Shown here in pieces: positions 1 through 8,040 of a stretch of DNA of 64,000 bases (positions are counted from its first letter, which is position 1; the number at the start of each line of letters is the position of its first letter). The DNA comes from Bacillota bacterium. GTDB lineage: Bacteria; Bacillota; Sulfobacillia; Sulfobacillales; Sulfobacillaceae. The DNA lies in contig JAJYHT010000008.1 of assembly GCA_021784595.1 (NCBI GenBank), forward strand, positions 1-64,000, written 5' to 3'. The notes beneath the pieces are model-generated. The model saw nothing but the letters and a program-made list of their open reading frames with translations. It was not told the DNA's origin and made no database searches. Both the position numbers and the translations under genes were made by a program.

Positions 1-45
1 GTGCAACTGCTATGAATCCAAGCCACGTACTGACCGCGATTTGTC

Positions 46-354
46 TTATCCCTGCTCCCGTTCAGTTTTCAACAAGCCCTCGACGAGAGTGTCAAATTCT
101 TTTTGCGAAATTAGACCTTGAGCGTAGCGCTCGCGTGCAATAGTCAAAGGATCCGCAAAAGAGTCAGGGAACCTCCTGACTGAGTGGCTATCTTGCATCA
201 TAGGCACTCCGCAACCTCCGCTATAATGCCTGTTATGCCCCGACGATAATCCGTGCCGAACTCCTTGCGACAACACCACGCGCGCTAAAAAAGCTATGAA
301 GATCATACCGAATACCGGAAACACCCAAGCTCCAAAACCAAACATAACTGGCAT
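46..354 (-). CDS. SHOCT-domain small membrane protein
   Basis: About 102 residues. The N-terminus is one hydrophobic membrane segment (residues about 3-25). The C-terminal 35 residues match the SHOCT pattern: a short helical domain with 'ADPLTIARERYAQG' followed by 'ISQKEFDTL'. The start chosen is the ATG at 354, which follows AAAGGGGAG; an open frame extends further upstream but gives no plausible N-terminus. SHOCT proteins with one membrane segment often sit in metal or stress operons, and this one lies downstream of csoR and a copA fragment on the same strand. A role in copper handling is inference from position only. Confidence 0.7.
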   Translation of the reverse strand: MPVMFGFGAWVFPVFGMIFIAFLARVVLSQGVRHGLSSGHNRHYSGGCGVPMMQDSHSVRRFPDSFADPLTIARERYAQGLISQKEFDTLVEGLLKTEREQG

Positions 355-406
355 GGCACACCACTCCCCTTTACTTTCTCCGACCAATGTTATGCAGCGA
401 TGTTGC

Positions 407-426
407 CGGTGGCATTTATGCCACCG
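407..426. repeat. Perfect 9-bp hairpin between the copA fragment and the SHOCT gene
   Basis: CGGTGGCAT-TT-ATGCCACCG forms a perfect 9-bp stem with a 2-nt loop. It lies in the 222-nt gap downstream of the truncated copA and upstream of the SHOCT gene. There is no T-run on the minus strand, so it is not a classical intrinsic terminator. It could be an mRNA stabiliser or a regulator site. Confidence 0.5.
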
Positions 427-576
427 CCACAGCATAGGTTATCAATGGAACACCAAATGCTCAAAAACACATTTCGGCGAATCGCGATTAAATGTCTGTT
501 GGCATCCGCTGCAGTCAAAAACCGTATTATGCTCAACGGCCATACGTGATCCAACCCCTGGGCGCTTCATCGCCCT

Positions 577-1638
577 TCAACATAACGGGGCAGACGCAAC
601 GTCTTGAGCAGGAGGGAATTTGACACCCTCGGTCACCACGCCATCGACCGCAATCCGTTCACCCGCCAACACTTGCAAAATATCCCCGGTCGCAATACTA
701 TCCATGGGTACCGTCTCCCATTGACCGTCGACTGTCTGGCGGCGCGCATCTCGGGGCCGCAATGCCAACAATTCGCTTATTGCGGCCCCAGTTTTTCCTT
801 TGGCCACGGCTTCAAAGTACTTGCCCATTAGGATTAGCGTGATCACGGTCGCCGAGGAATCAAAGTAGAGCGGGCCTGCCACCATCAGGTCATACAAGGA
901 AAGCGTCCACGCCGCTAGGGTACCGGTGGCAACCAACACATCCATGTTGGCATTTTTATGACGAAGGTTCATCCAGGCTCTTTGGGTAAATCCCCAGCCT
1001 GGACCCCATTGGACGATGGTTGCAAAGACGGCCAACATCCATCCGTTGGCCATCCAGGATGGCCCGAGATGGAATAAGTCGTAGAACATGCCTAGCCAGA
1101 CCGGGATGGTCAAACCTATCGACCAGCCTAAACGGCGGCGCGCCGATTTCAATTCCAGAAGACGCGGATCCGTGCCTTCCGCTTCCCTGATGAGTTGCGC
1201 AGTGAAACCCGCTGCCTTTAAGTGGGCGATGAGGGCCTCAGTATCTCCCAATCCCCGAATGAGGTCGACGGTCATGCGCCCGGTAGCCATGTTGGTATGA
1301 ACGCCAGCCACGCCGGGCATTTCTTGGACCGCTCGTTCAGCCCGCTCCCGCAGGGGTTCTTCATCCAGTCCCGCTACCGCTAAAGTGATGGTATCCGCTC
1401 GCACCTTATATCCCAAGTCTGTGATCGTCTGGATGATTTTGGGCACGGTCACGAATTCCGGGTTGAAACTGATATTGGCCCGTTCGAGCGCCAGATTCAC
1501 CCGCGCTTGATCCACGCCCTGCACATGACTTAGGGCTTTTTCAATGCTATTAACGCAAGTAGCGCACGTCATTCCTCCAATGTCGAGCGCAATGCCTTGA
1601 TCGGCTGCATCAGGGGATTCTAGTATGTGACTCGCCAT
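577..1638 (-). pseudogene. Truncated copper-translocating P1B-type ATPase (CopA-like)
   Basis: The 353 residues correspond to the N-terminal half of a Cu(I)-exporting ATPase. Residues about 18-80 are a heavy-metal-associated domain with the CxxC site GMTCATC. Residues about 84-150 are a second such domain that has lost its CxxC ('VAGLDEEPL'). Four membrane segments follow, then the beginning of the actuator domain, 'GERIAVDGVV'. The frame then runs into unrelated residues and stops. The actuator TGE loop, the copper-binding CPC helix, the phosphorylated DKTGT motif and the ATP-binding domain are all absent; full proteins are about 750-800 residues. It starts 22 nt after csoR with a GGAGGAG site. 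It cannot pump copper as encoded; the remaining part could at most bind copper. Confidence 0.85.
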
Positions 1639-1660
1639 TTGTCTCCTCCTGTTCTATCGA

Positions 1661-2026
1661 TCACTCGTGTGTTTTACCGCCGTTGTCTGCATGGCACTGG
1701 CAAACCGGATGCTCCAAGAGTGCATGGAGAGGCGCATCGGGTGCAATCGCCTCGCCAGCGGAAAACGGCATATACTTCATCGCATCCACCAACTCATCGA
1801 TAATTGGCGTGCCCATACCGTGACGAACGGCATCAGACACACAGGTCATTAAATGATTGCGCAGCATCAGTCGCTGAACCTGCTCCAAGCTTGCTTGCAC
1901 AGCCGCCACCTGTTTCATGATATTGACACAATAGACTTCTTGATCGACCATGCGCCGTATGCTCTCCAAGTGACCTGCGGCTACTTTCAGACGCAATGCA
2001 GCATCTCGTTTCAAATCGGCTTCCAC
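1661..2026 (-). CDS. csoR: CsoR-type copper-sensing transcriptional repressor
   Basis: A four-helix DUF156/CsoR protein of 121 residues. The copper-binding triad is visible: Cys in 'VYCVNIMKQ', then His and Cys in 'LRNHLMTC', matching the Cys-His-Cys (HxxxC) ligands of Cu(I)-sensing CsoR rather than the formaldehyde or nickel relatives. A Cys/His-rich tail ('HPVCQCH') may bind additional metal. The GTG at 2026 is preferred over the TTG at 2029 because GGAGG then lies 7 nt upstream. It is the first gene of an operon with the copA fragment, and a G/C-rich dyad lies immediately upstream. Family knowledge: CsoR represses copper efflux genes until Cu(I) binds. Confidence 0.88.
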   Translation of the reverse strand: MEADLKRDAALRLKVAAGHLESIRRMVDQEVYCVNIMKQVAAVQASLEQVQRLMLRNHLMTCVSDAVRHGMGTPIIDELVDAMKYMPFSAGEAIAPDAPLHALLEHPVCQCHADNGGKTHE

Positions 2027-2040
2027 CAAACCACCTCCCC

Positions 2041-2057
2041 CCCCACCCGGGGTGGGG
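2041..2057 (-). promoter_or_regulatory. Probable CsoR operator
   Basis: CCCCACCC-G-GGGTGGGG is an 8+1+8 dyad, 15 nt upstream of the csoR GTG and followed by GTAC. G-tract/C-tract dyads flanked by TA are the known form of CsoR operators. The overlap with the translation-initiation region suggests autorepression. Assignment is by similarity of form and by position. Confidence 0.65.
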
Positions 2058-3257
2058 TACTATATGGTAATTATGCCTTGTGTTCCGTCACGCGTCAACA
2101 CCTGAGAGCTGACGGCCCTACGAACGTTCTGCATTTTGATCCGGCCCCACACGAACCCGAATAAAACCTCTATCAAACCTTAGTCTCCATCTTGACGCGA
2201 TAACACCAGAGATTGCATTCACTGTGGATGATGGTTATTTCCTAGTATTTGTGGGCAGCCATTCAAAAAAAACCTTAAGTGTGATATCGCACCAAAAGCA
2301 GCCTACGCTCCCCTCTTCTATTGTTCATATGAAAGACCTGGCTATTATGCGCATTATCCGCCATCCCGCATTCTCTCCCGTCAACGAGTGCCTTAGGCAT
2401 GTAAAATAGGGTCTTGTGATGGTTTTTTGAAGGCTGTGCTTAGCTTGATGACCTCTCTGGAAGGTGTTTACCCTATCGCATTAAATCATCCCAAAAATAC
2501 AATGCGCCTTGCCAGACGACCCGGCAGCGGCTATTGATTCGGCCAACTCCGATGATAGCGCTCGGATCGTTTTGTTGCAGGCTGAGGGGCTCCAGCATTT
2601 TGCGGTGGATACGGTGTGAGCTGGGCGACCGAACCAAGACACTTCCTCGGTTTTGGAGTTTGACACCGGCAGACGCTTGAAATGTAAATTTTGATTGGGT
2701 CTGACGAACTCAAACGACGCCATTGACTGGATGAACGTCAACCAAAACATGAAGCCTGGGAAGTGAAACAAGACCGTGGAACATACTTATCTAGGGGTAT
2801 GGCAATGATTCGTTAAATTCCCGCCATAAACCATGTTTTGGTAAATTTCACGCCCTAATTGCTATCAAGAGTGGTAGTCAACCCGATTCGGGCATCGGAT
2901 ACCCCTCGGATCGACTTTAGATGGGCTTCGATTCTCCTGTATTGACGCCAAAGCCTCCGGGTCAAGGAGCGGTTTTTGCCAGCACGACCCTTACGAGATC
3001 CAGACAATGGCCATAAATGGCTAGAGATAGTACTGGAATGGAATCGTTGCCATACGCCATCTACGCATTCGATAAACCAAGATAAACTGTAGGAGGCCTT
3101 AGGCATTAGTCGGAGAACATGGGATCGCCGAGGGTGACACAAAGCGTGACACAAGTCCGTGCGCTTGTATGGTGGTGCAGCCTTTCCCGGGACTGGTTGA
3201 CGCAGAGCACTTTTTGGTCAGGGGACGTACTGCTTCTCACCTCGTACTTAAAATGTC
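2058..3257. other. 1.2-kb stretch without a supportable gene
   Basis: Open frames here are short, overlap each other on both strands, lack ribosome-binding sites and resemble no family I know. The segment around 2,520-2,760 has protein-like stretches in several plus-strand frames interrupted by stops, as in a decayed coding region. 'GTGACACA' occurs twice near 3,135-3,150. It could be an eroded mobile element, but no terminal repeats or transposase motif can be named. Confidence 0.4.
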
Positions 3258-3289
3258 TTGACTAATATAATAGTTATACATATTATATT
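3258..3289 (+). promoter_or_regulatory. Sigma-A promoter with a perfect inverted-repeat operator
   Basis: TTGACT at 3258-3263, a 17-nt spacer and TATTAT at 3281-3286 form a good sigma-A promoter, 35 nt upstream of the SRPBCC start. The same bases contain a perfect 9-bp dyad, AATATAATA (3264-3272) and TATTATATT (3281-3289), with 8 nt between. The dyad covers the spacer and the -10 element. A- and T-rich dyads of this size are typical MarR operators, and a MarR gene ends this operon, so autorepression is the simplest reading (inference). Confidence 0.75.
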
Positions 3290-3320
3290 TGTGAATACTA
3301 AGTTAACGGGGGATGATGGC

Positions 3321-3761
3321 ATGTGGGCATTCGAGCACACAATAACAACACCGGCTGGACTTACAGCGATTTGGAATCTGTACAGTGATATCACAGCTTG
3401 GACCGAGTGGGACCAAGGGATTTCCCACGCCTCGCTGGACGGGCCCTTTGCTGTAGGCACAAGTGGCCTGTTGCAACCGCAAGGACAGACGGCATTGCCC
3501 TTTCAACTCACGGAGGTGGACCCGCTCCAGGGATTTAGTGATGTCACAGACATCCCGGGAACGGGGATCCAAATTCACTTCACACACCGTCTGGAGAAAG
3601 TGGAAGAGGGTACGAAGGTCACTCACTCGGTGAGAATCACTGGCAGCAGTGCGAATGAGCTAATCTCGCACCTTGGCCCTGAGTTAACGCGCGGTATTCC
3701 CCACACCATGGAGCGATTAGCCGAGATGGCGCTGGCCCGGGAGCAGAGTCATGCGGACTGA
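3321..3761 (+). CDS. SRPBCC (START-like) family protein
   Basis: About 146 residues with the ligand-pocket fold of the polyketide cyclase/SRPBCC superfamily. It opens with 'FEHTITTPAGLTAIWNLYSD' and 'TAWTEWDQGI', has a central 'DVTDIPG...IHFTHRLE' strand region, and ends with a long amphipathic helix ('LGPELTRGIPHTMERL'). The ATG at 3321 is chosen because GGGGG precedes it and the domain begins immediately. The stop codon overlaps the EVE gene by 11 nt, so the genes are translationally coupled. Members bind hydrophobic small molecules or modify them; the ligand here is unknown. Confidence 0.8.
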   Translation: MWAFEHTITTPAGLTAIWNLYSDITAWTEWDQGISHASLDGPFAVGTSGLLQPQGQTALPFQLTEVDPLQGFSDVTDIPGTGIQIHFTHRLEKVEEGTKVTHSVRITGSSANELISHLGPELTRGIPHTMERLAEMALAREQSHAD

Positions 3762-4212
3762 AGTCATAGGCGCACAGTGCCGATTCTGGGTCGGGGTGGT
3801 CTCGGCTGCCCATGTGTCTTTGGGCGTGCAAGGACGATTTGCCCAACTTAACCACAAGAAGGCCGGGCCCCTGCGCAAGATGGCGCAGGGGGACTGGCTC
3901 GTGTATTATTCCCCGCGTACGGATACACATGGCGGCACACCGGTGCGAGTCTTCACGGCGATAGGGTGCCTCGCCGATGACCTTCTTTATCCATATCTGG
4001 CGTCCGAGCAGTTCATCGCGTTTAGGCGCCGCGTCCGGTATGTGCCATGCCATACCGCAAAGATTTCCGGAATGCCGGGCGCTCTAAGTTTCATTCAAGA
4101 CTCCACGCATTGGGGATATCTCTTCCGTCGGGGGCACTTTGAGATAGGACGGGAAGACTTTCTCACCAATGCGCAGTCCATGTGGGGGGAAGCCTATGAG
4201 TTCGGAGTTTAA
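3751..4212 (+). CDS. EVE-domain protein (UPF0310 type)
   Basis: 153 residues covering a single EVE domain. Diagnostic parts are 'FWVGVVSAAHVSLGVQG' at the N-terminus, 'FAQLNHKKAGPLRKMAQGDWLVYYSPR', and 'YVPCHTAKI' near residue 95. EVE domains belong to the PUA-like superfamily, and several bind modified bases in DNA or RNA through an aromatic cage. The start overlaps the SRPBCC stop by 11 nt and the stop overlaps the MarR start by 17 nt. A stand-alone EVE domain in a small regulated operon could read a modified nucleic acid, but this is not shown by the sequence. Confidence 0.85.
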   Translation: MRTEVIGAQCRFWVGVVSAAHVSLGVQGRFAQLNHKKAGPLRKMAQGDWLVYYSPRTDTHGGTPVRVFTAIGCLADDLLYPYLASEQFIAFRRRVRYVPCHTAKISGMPGALSFIQDSTHWGYLFRRGHFEIGREDFLTNAQSMWGEAYEFGV

Positions 4213-4633
4213 TGACGCGCAGGATAGCCCAGGTTTTTTGCTATGGGAGGTGACAAATCTCTGGCAAAAAAAAATACGGCAGGCCTTGGAACCTTTAGCC
4301 CTGACACACATGCAGTTCGTTCTGCTGTTTTCTTGCCACTGGCTGGTCAGCAGAGGCGGCGGTGCGGATATTACCCAGGTCCAGTTGGCGCAGTATGCGC
4401 ATGTCGACGTCAATGTGACTTCTCAGGTATTGAGAGTGCTGGAACAAAAGGGCTATATCACACGCTCCGCCCACCTTTCGGACACCCGCGCCAAGGTTAT
4501 CGCTCCCACGCCAGCGGGCACTGAGCTCGCGTTGCGCGCAGTGCAGGTGGTTGAAGCGGCTGACCGGGAATTTTTCTCCGCCATGGGCAGTGAGCGGGAG
4601 CAGTTCATAAAGCTGATGCGCCGGTTGCGGTAA
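4196..4633 (+). CDS. MarR-family transcriptional regulator
   Basis: 145 residues with a winged helix-turn-helix. The recognition region is 'TQVQLAQYAHVDVNVTSQVLRVLEQKGYITRSAHLSDTRAKVIAPTPAG', with the DxR of the MarR wing ('SDTRAK') intact. The ATG at 4196 follows GGGGGGA; an upstream start would run deeper into the EVE gene. It is the last gene of the SRPBCC-EVE-MarR operon. The perfect dyad over the operon promoter is its likely operator. MarR proteins usually leave DNA on binding a small phenolic or lipid-like ligand, or on oxidation. Confidence 0.88.
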   Translation: MSSEFNDAQDSPGFLLWEVTNLWQKKIRQALEPLALTHMQFVLLFSCHWLVSRGGGADITQVQLAQYAHVDVNVTSQVLRVLEQKGYITRSAHLSDTRAKVIAPTPAGTELALRAVQVVEAADREFFSAMGSEREQFIKLMRRLR

Positions 4634-5100
4634 GTGTCCTCCCTGGTTGACCACGCCCATTTGCCAAAAAGATCGGTCTTACCGTCTATCCTTCATGCCA
4701 CCTTGACGGCACGCCTCGAGGTCGTTCATGTGCCCATCACCGTGTTCACAAACCCGCCTTTGCGAGAGCCGCTCACAGAATGAAAATCCTGGCTGCCGCC
4801 AAATTTTCGGTGCTAAAACCATGTTAGGAACCTCATTTGACGGGATAGCGTGGCACACTCAAGAGGATTATGGCTTAATTGAACAAACACAGTCGATGGC
4901 GGCGGGATGACTCCTGTGGCGATTATGGGTCCTGTAAACGGGATCAGAAAAATGGAAAGAAAATGATAGATGGTTACACCATTTCCCAGCCGCTTTTCCG
5001 TGGGATCAGGGCAGGGAGGGAACAGACCGAGTGTAACACGTGCGGCCGCACGCCCCATGGTGACATATATCCCTAGAATATTAAGTATTTGCTTATTCAT
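4634..5100. other. Intergenic region downstream of the MarR operon
   Basis: 467 nt with no convincing gene. A minus-strand frame of 95 codons (4813-5100) begins directly after the TetR stop, but has no ribosome-binding site and no recognisable family. No clear terminator hairpin was found by eye. Confidence 0.4.
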
Positions 5101-5760
5101 TTAACCATATCTATTGCTGTCCATCCCGGCCACCAACCGGGCCGAATCAGCGTCCCCCACCCCGACCGTCCTCAGACAGCAGCGCATCAGTTGATCTAAA
5201 AACTTATCAGGCTCGGCGGGCATTTCATAACCTGCCACCATACGACCAACTACCTCACTGATTGAGCCCACCAGACATTGTGCAGCCATACCGGTATCTT
5301 GAACAGGAATTTCCCGTTGAGCAATCGCTTCGTCGAGAAGACTGACAAACAAACGATCATATTGCCGGCGAAAGTCTAGCCGTGCTGTTTGCACTGGCAA
5401 AGCAATCGGTTCGATTAGCAAGGCATATGCACGCCCCGGCCCCCGTAAGGCGCGATAAACAAAGACCTCAATAACACGAACTAATCGGTCCAAAGGTCCA
5501 TAGCTCGAATTCCCCGCAGCAGCCATACAGTGATCAATTTCCACTTGCGACGCCCGTCGAAACACTTCATCAAATAGGGCTTCCTTTGAGGGAAAGTAGC
5601 GGTACAGAGTGCCCACCGCCATCCCTGCCATTTCTGCCAATTTGGGCATTTGCACACTTTGATATCCCCCTAGGGATATCAAAGATAAGGCTTTGTCCAC
5701 GATGCGGTCCCGATTTTCCCGATGATGGCGCTCCGTACGAGGTGTCGCTTGATAGGCCAC
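5101..5760 (-). CDS. TetR/AcrR-family transcriptional regulator
   Basis: 219 residues. The N-terminal TetR helix-turn-helix is 'RDRIVDKALSLISLGGYQSVQMPKLAEMAGMAVGTLYRYFPSKEALFDEVF' in outline, with the highly conserved GTLYRYFPSKE. The C-terminal ligand domain is family-variable. The GTG at 5760 is chosen because GGAGGTG lies 6-8 nt upstream; the open frame continues 79 codons further but overlaps the divergent gene. It is transcribed away from the thioesterase-like gene across a 108-nt gap, the usual arrangement of a TetR protein controlling its neighbour. The ligand might be an acyl-CoA-like molecule (inference). Confidence 0.88.
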   Translation of the reverse strand: MAYQATPRTERHHRENRDRIVDKALSLISLGGYQSVQMPKLAEMAGMAVGTLYRYFPSKEALFDEVFRRASQVEIDHCMAAAGNSSYGPLDRLVRVIEVFVYRALRGPGRAYALLIEPIALPVQTARLDFRRQYDRLFVSLLDEAIAQREIPVQDTGMAAQCLVGSISEVVGRMVAGYEMPAEPDKFLDQLMRCCLRTVGVGDADSARLVAGMDSNRYG

Positions 5761-5808
5761 GTTCCCCACCTCCGGCAATATAATGTGACTTGTGCGATGA
5801 ACTGAAAT

Positions 5809-5817
5809 GTGATTCAC
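5809..5817. promoter_or_regulatory. Possible TetR operator half
   Basis: GTGA-T-TCAC is a short dyad in the 108-nt gap between the divergent TetR and thioesterase genes. A related ATGTGAC lies 25 nt away. The dyad does not extend well beyond 4 bp, so this is a weak candidate. Confidence 0.3.
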
Positions 5818-5868
5818 TTGATTGTAGCGTAAAATCCCGAAGTTTGCCTTATAAAGAGGTGTAGACAC

Positions 5869-6657
5869 ATGACAGATTCGATTTTCCTGTATGACGGCAC
5901 CACCATTGTCCCGACAGAATTGGCGAGGGGTCCTTGGCATCCGAATTTCGCGCATGGGGGGGCGCCAGCAGGTCTCATTGCAACCCTGGCTAGTCATCAG
6001 ATTCTAGAATCGGAATGGGGAATTGCCCGCATTGCGATGGATCTCATACGCCCGGTGCCACTGCGTCCACTCCAGATGCAAATCCATGCCCAACAAGGAC
6101 AATCCGTGCTCCACCATTACATCGTATTGGAGGAAAACTCCAAACCATTAATCAACGCGCACATCGTGAGCATCCGCAAAAAGACTCTCAAAAATGTCTC
6201 ATTTCCACCCATCGACCACCATGCTGCTGACATCGACCCATCCGCACTGGCGCCATTGCGAATTGCCGACATGCCCGATGACCAGCCGACGTTTTATTAC
6301 ACCGCAATGGATGTTCGAGCTCAGGAGTCATCACCCATGCCGCAATGGCGTCCAGCCTGGTTTCGTCTACGGTACCCGTTGCTACAGGGATATTCGCTAT
6401 CGCCATTAGCTACCGCCTGTGCGGCCTCAGATTTTGGTAGTGGCTTTAGTTTTCCGCTACCTTTTAACCGCTACCAATTTCCTAATCTTGACATCAACAT
6501 ACTGTTCCACCGCGAACCAACCAGTGAATGGATCCATGTACAATCGCACACCACGGTCAGCAACACGGGGATGGGGATAACCGAGAGTGTCCTGTCAGAC
6601 CTGTCCGGGCCGTTCGGGCTGGCGTTTCAAACCTTGTTGGTGCAAGAAAAAACCTGA
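5869..6657 (+). CDS. Thioesterase-like (acyl-CoA thioesterase superfamily) protein
   Basis: 262 residues in two hot-dog-like halves. The N-terminal half has 'GPWHPNFAHGGAPAGLIATL', the pattern of the TesB-like/thioesterase-like superfamily. The C-terminal half has 'NLDINILFHREPTSEWIHVQSHTTVSNTGMGITESVLSD', matching the second hot-dog with its conserved Asp and the 'G.G..ES.L.D..G' ending. Length fits TesB-like proteins (260-290). The predicted reaction is hydrolysis of an acyl-CoA; chain length cannot be told. The neighbouring divergent TetR gene is its likely regulator. Confidence 0.78.
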   Translation: MTDSIFLYDGTTIVPTELARGPWHPNFAHGGAPAGLIATLASHQILESEWGIARIAMDLIRPVPLRPLQMQIHAQQGQSVLHHYIVLEENSKPLINAHIVSIRKKTLKNVSFPPIDHHAADIDPSALAPLRIADMPDDQPTFYYTAMDVRAQESSPMPQWRPAWFRLRYPLLQGYSLSPLATACAASDFGSGFSFPLPFNRYQFPNLDINILFHREPTSEWIHVQSHTTVSNTGMGITESVLSDLSGPFGLAFQTLLVQEKT

Positions 6658-7350
6658 TCTGCCTCAGACGCAGCGTACACTATCAAGCTAAGACACGCAG
6701 AGAGTCATTACAGGGGATAGGAGTTGCCTTGGTCCGTTATCGTCCATCTTTGCGGACCTAGGGATTTTATGGCAGGCCGCGAATCCAGGGAGTTTTCGCG
6801 TTGAGACAACCAGTGGTTAAGCGCGGAGAGAGATGACCTCAATCGGTTGATCACGATCTATAGAAATGTACTAACGCCATGACAAAGCCCCCCATGAGGG
6901 TGCCCCACGGAATAAGACCGAGGCACATCCTAGAACGGCAATTCATCAGCCGTGTAATCGATTCCCAGCGAGCGCAACCAGTCGTTCAAGCCAATCCACA
7001 GGTTTTCGCATCGTTGGCGGATATGCCGACCGTCATCGAGTTTACCACCATAATCACGCGCACGAGTTCCTCGCAGACCCGCGACGAACCTGTACGATTC
7101 TTTACAAAAACACGCGGATTTTCCGCAGCATGAGCCACCAAAGCGCATCAATCGATCACACCCTGGAGATACCCATTTTTGCCCAGATCCTCTGTAGAGT
7201 CCCGGCCCGCCATTGTCCCATGTCCAGAATAGCCGCAACCGCTATTTGACGGCCCACTGCTCAGTGCGTGGTGCAGGCACTCCCAAAAACAATGGCCCTT
7301 AATTTAGAGGATATGGCAGTTCTGGCACTCTATTATTGAGGTGACGTGAC
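6658..7350. other. 693-nt region with at most a decayed coding fragment
   Basis: On the minus strand, 6930-7238 encodes a Cys-rich stretch ('SCCGKSACFCKESYRFV') followed by 'RHIRQRCENLWIGLNDWLRSLG'. It has no good ribosome-binding site and the N-terminal part looks arbitrary. The C-terminal 50 residues are protein-like and could be the end of a larger gene, perhaps a transposase, whose front is gone. I cannot name the family. Confidence 0.3.
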
Positions 7351-7686
7351 TTATTGATCCACTAGCGAGAACACGGTCAGGTCTTCAACCGCAAAGTGTT
7401 CGGAAAGCTGCTCGCAGAACATGACCCAGTGCTTGGGATCGTGCGATGCCTCTAGACATTGTTGCCTCAAGATTTGATGCTGATACAAAAGTTCTGTGAC
7501 CGCAGTGCCTGCGGTCCATCCAGTTGCTTGTGCGACCGGATAGACTTCCTGTTCTTCCAGCGCAAAGTGTTGCCTCAAGTCTTCCATAAACGCGTCATTC
7601 ACCGTCTCGTCAGCACCAGGACCAACCGTTTTCAACCGTTCCAACAGATTTTGGTGGGTCTCTCGCATTGTCTCAATCAGACTCAT
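7351..7686 (-). CDS. Hemerythrin-like HHE-domain protein
   Basis: About 111 residues forming one four-helix HHE cation-binding domain. The metal ligands expected for a di-iron site are visible: His in 'RETHQNLL', His and Glu in 'RQHFALEEQEVYP', His in 'LYQHQIL', and His/Glu in 'SEHFAVEDLTVF'. The ATG at 7686 (MSLIETM) is chosen with GGCGGGG upstream; an ATG two codons earlier is possible. Such proteins bind O2, NO or iron and are associated with oxidative or nitrosative stress. It is transcribed alone, divergent from the YaaL-like gene. Confidence 0.82.
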   Translation of the reverse strand: MSLIETMRETHQNLLERLKTVGPGADETVNDAFMEDLRQHFALEEQEVYPVAQATGWTAGTAVTELLYQHQILRQQCLEASHDPKHWVMFCEQLSEHFAVEDLTVFSLVDQ

Positions 7687-7788
7687 CGCCATCCCCGCCT
7701 TTCTTCTTAAGACTACCGCTTTTGCCAACCATTTGTAAGTCTGACATTCACAGAACCTGCATAGGGTAGTGATAGGAGGCGACGACCT

Positions 7789-8040
7789 ATGGATTTCAAC
7801 GAATCATTGCGCCAAGCCCTGAAGGAATGGCGCAATGCCGAATCGGCATTTTTGCAGTCGGATCCGGAATACTGCGACTATCACATCTATCAACTCCACG
7901 CGGCCGAAGAGAAAGTGCGTTTGGTCCTGCGGCAAGCCCGCGCCGTGTGGGGCATTGCAACCGATATCCAACCCAGCCTGCCCTTTCATTGGCGCCGTGC
8001 GTTGGGAGAGAGTCAAATGGGCGACGCCGGAACCGTGTAA
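7789..8040 (+). CDS. Small YaaL-like (DUF2508-type) protein
   Basis: 83 residues. The central part 'EWRNAESAFLQSDPEYCDYHIYQLHAAEEKVRLVLRQAR' resembles the DUF2508/YaaL family of spore-formers. An AGGAGG lies 7 nt before the ATG, so it is translated in all likelihood. The final 28 nt overlap the end of asnB on the opposite strand. Function of the family is unknown. Confidence 0.65.
   Translation: MDFNESLRQALKEWRNAESAFLQSDPEYCDYHIYQLHAAEEKVRLVLRQARAVWGIATDIQPSLPFHWRRALGESQMGDAGTV

Noticed and set aside
85-625. GTGTCAAATTC occurs near 88 and in inverted form near 614, considered as a recombination site that truncated copA
   Set aside because: Eleven bases only, not extended on either side; may be chance.
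2855-3154. 99-codon minus-strand frame in the 1.2-kb gap
   Set aside because: No ribosome-binding site, no recognisable domain, and similar-length frames on the other strand.
4813-5100. 95-codon minus-strand frame directly after the TetR stop
   Set aside because: The ATG touches the TetR stop but has no ribosome-binding site, and the composition (many Pro, Cys) resembles no family.
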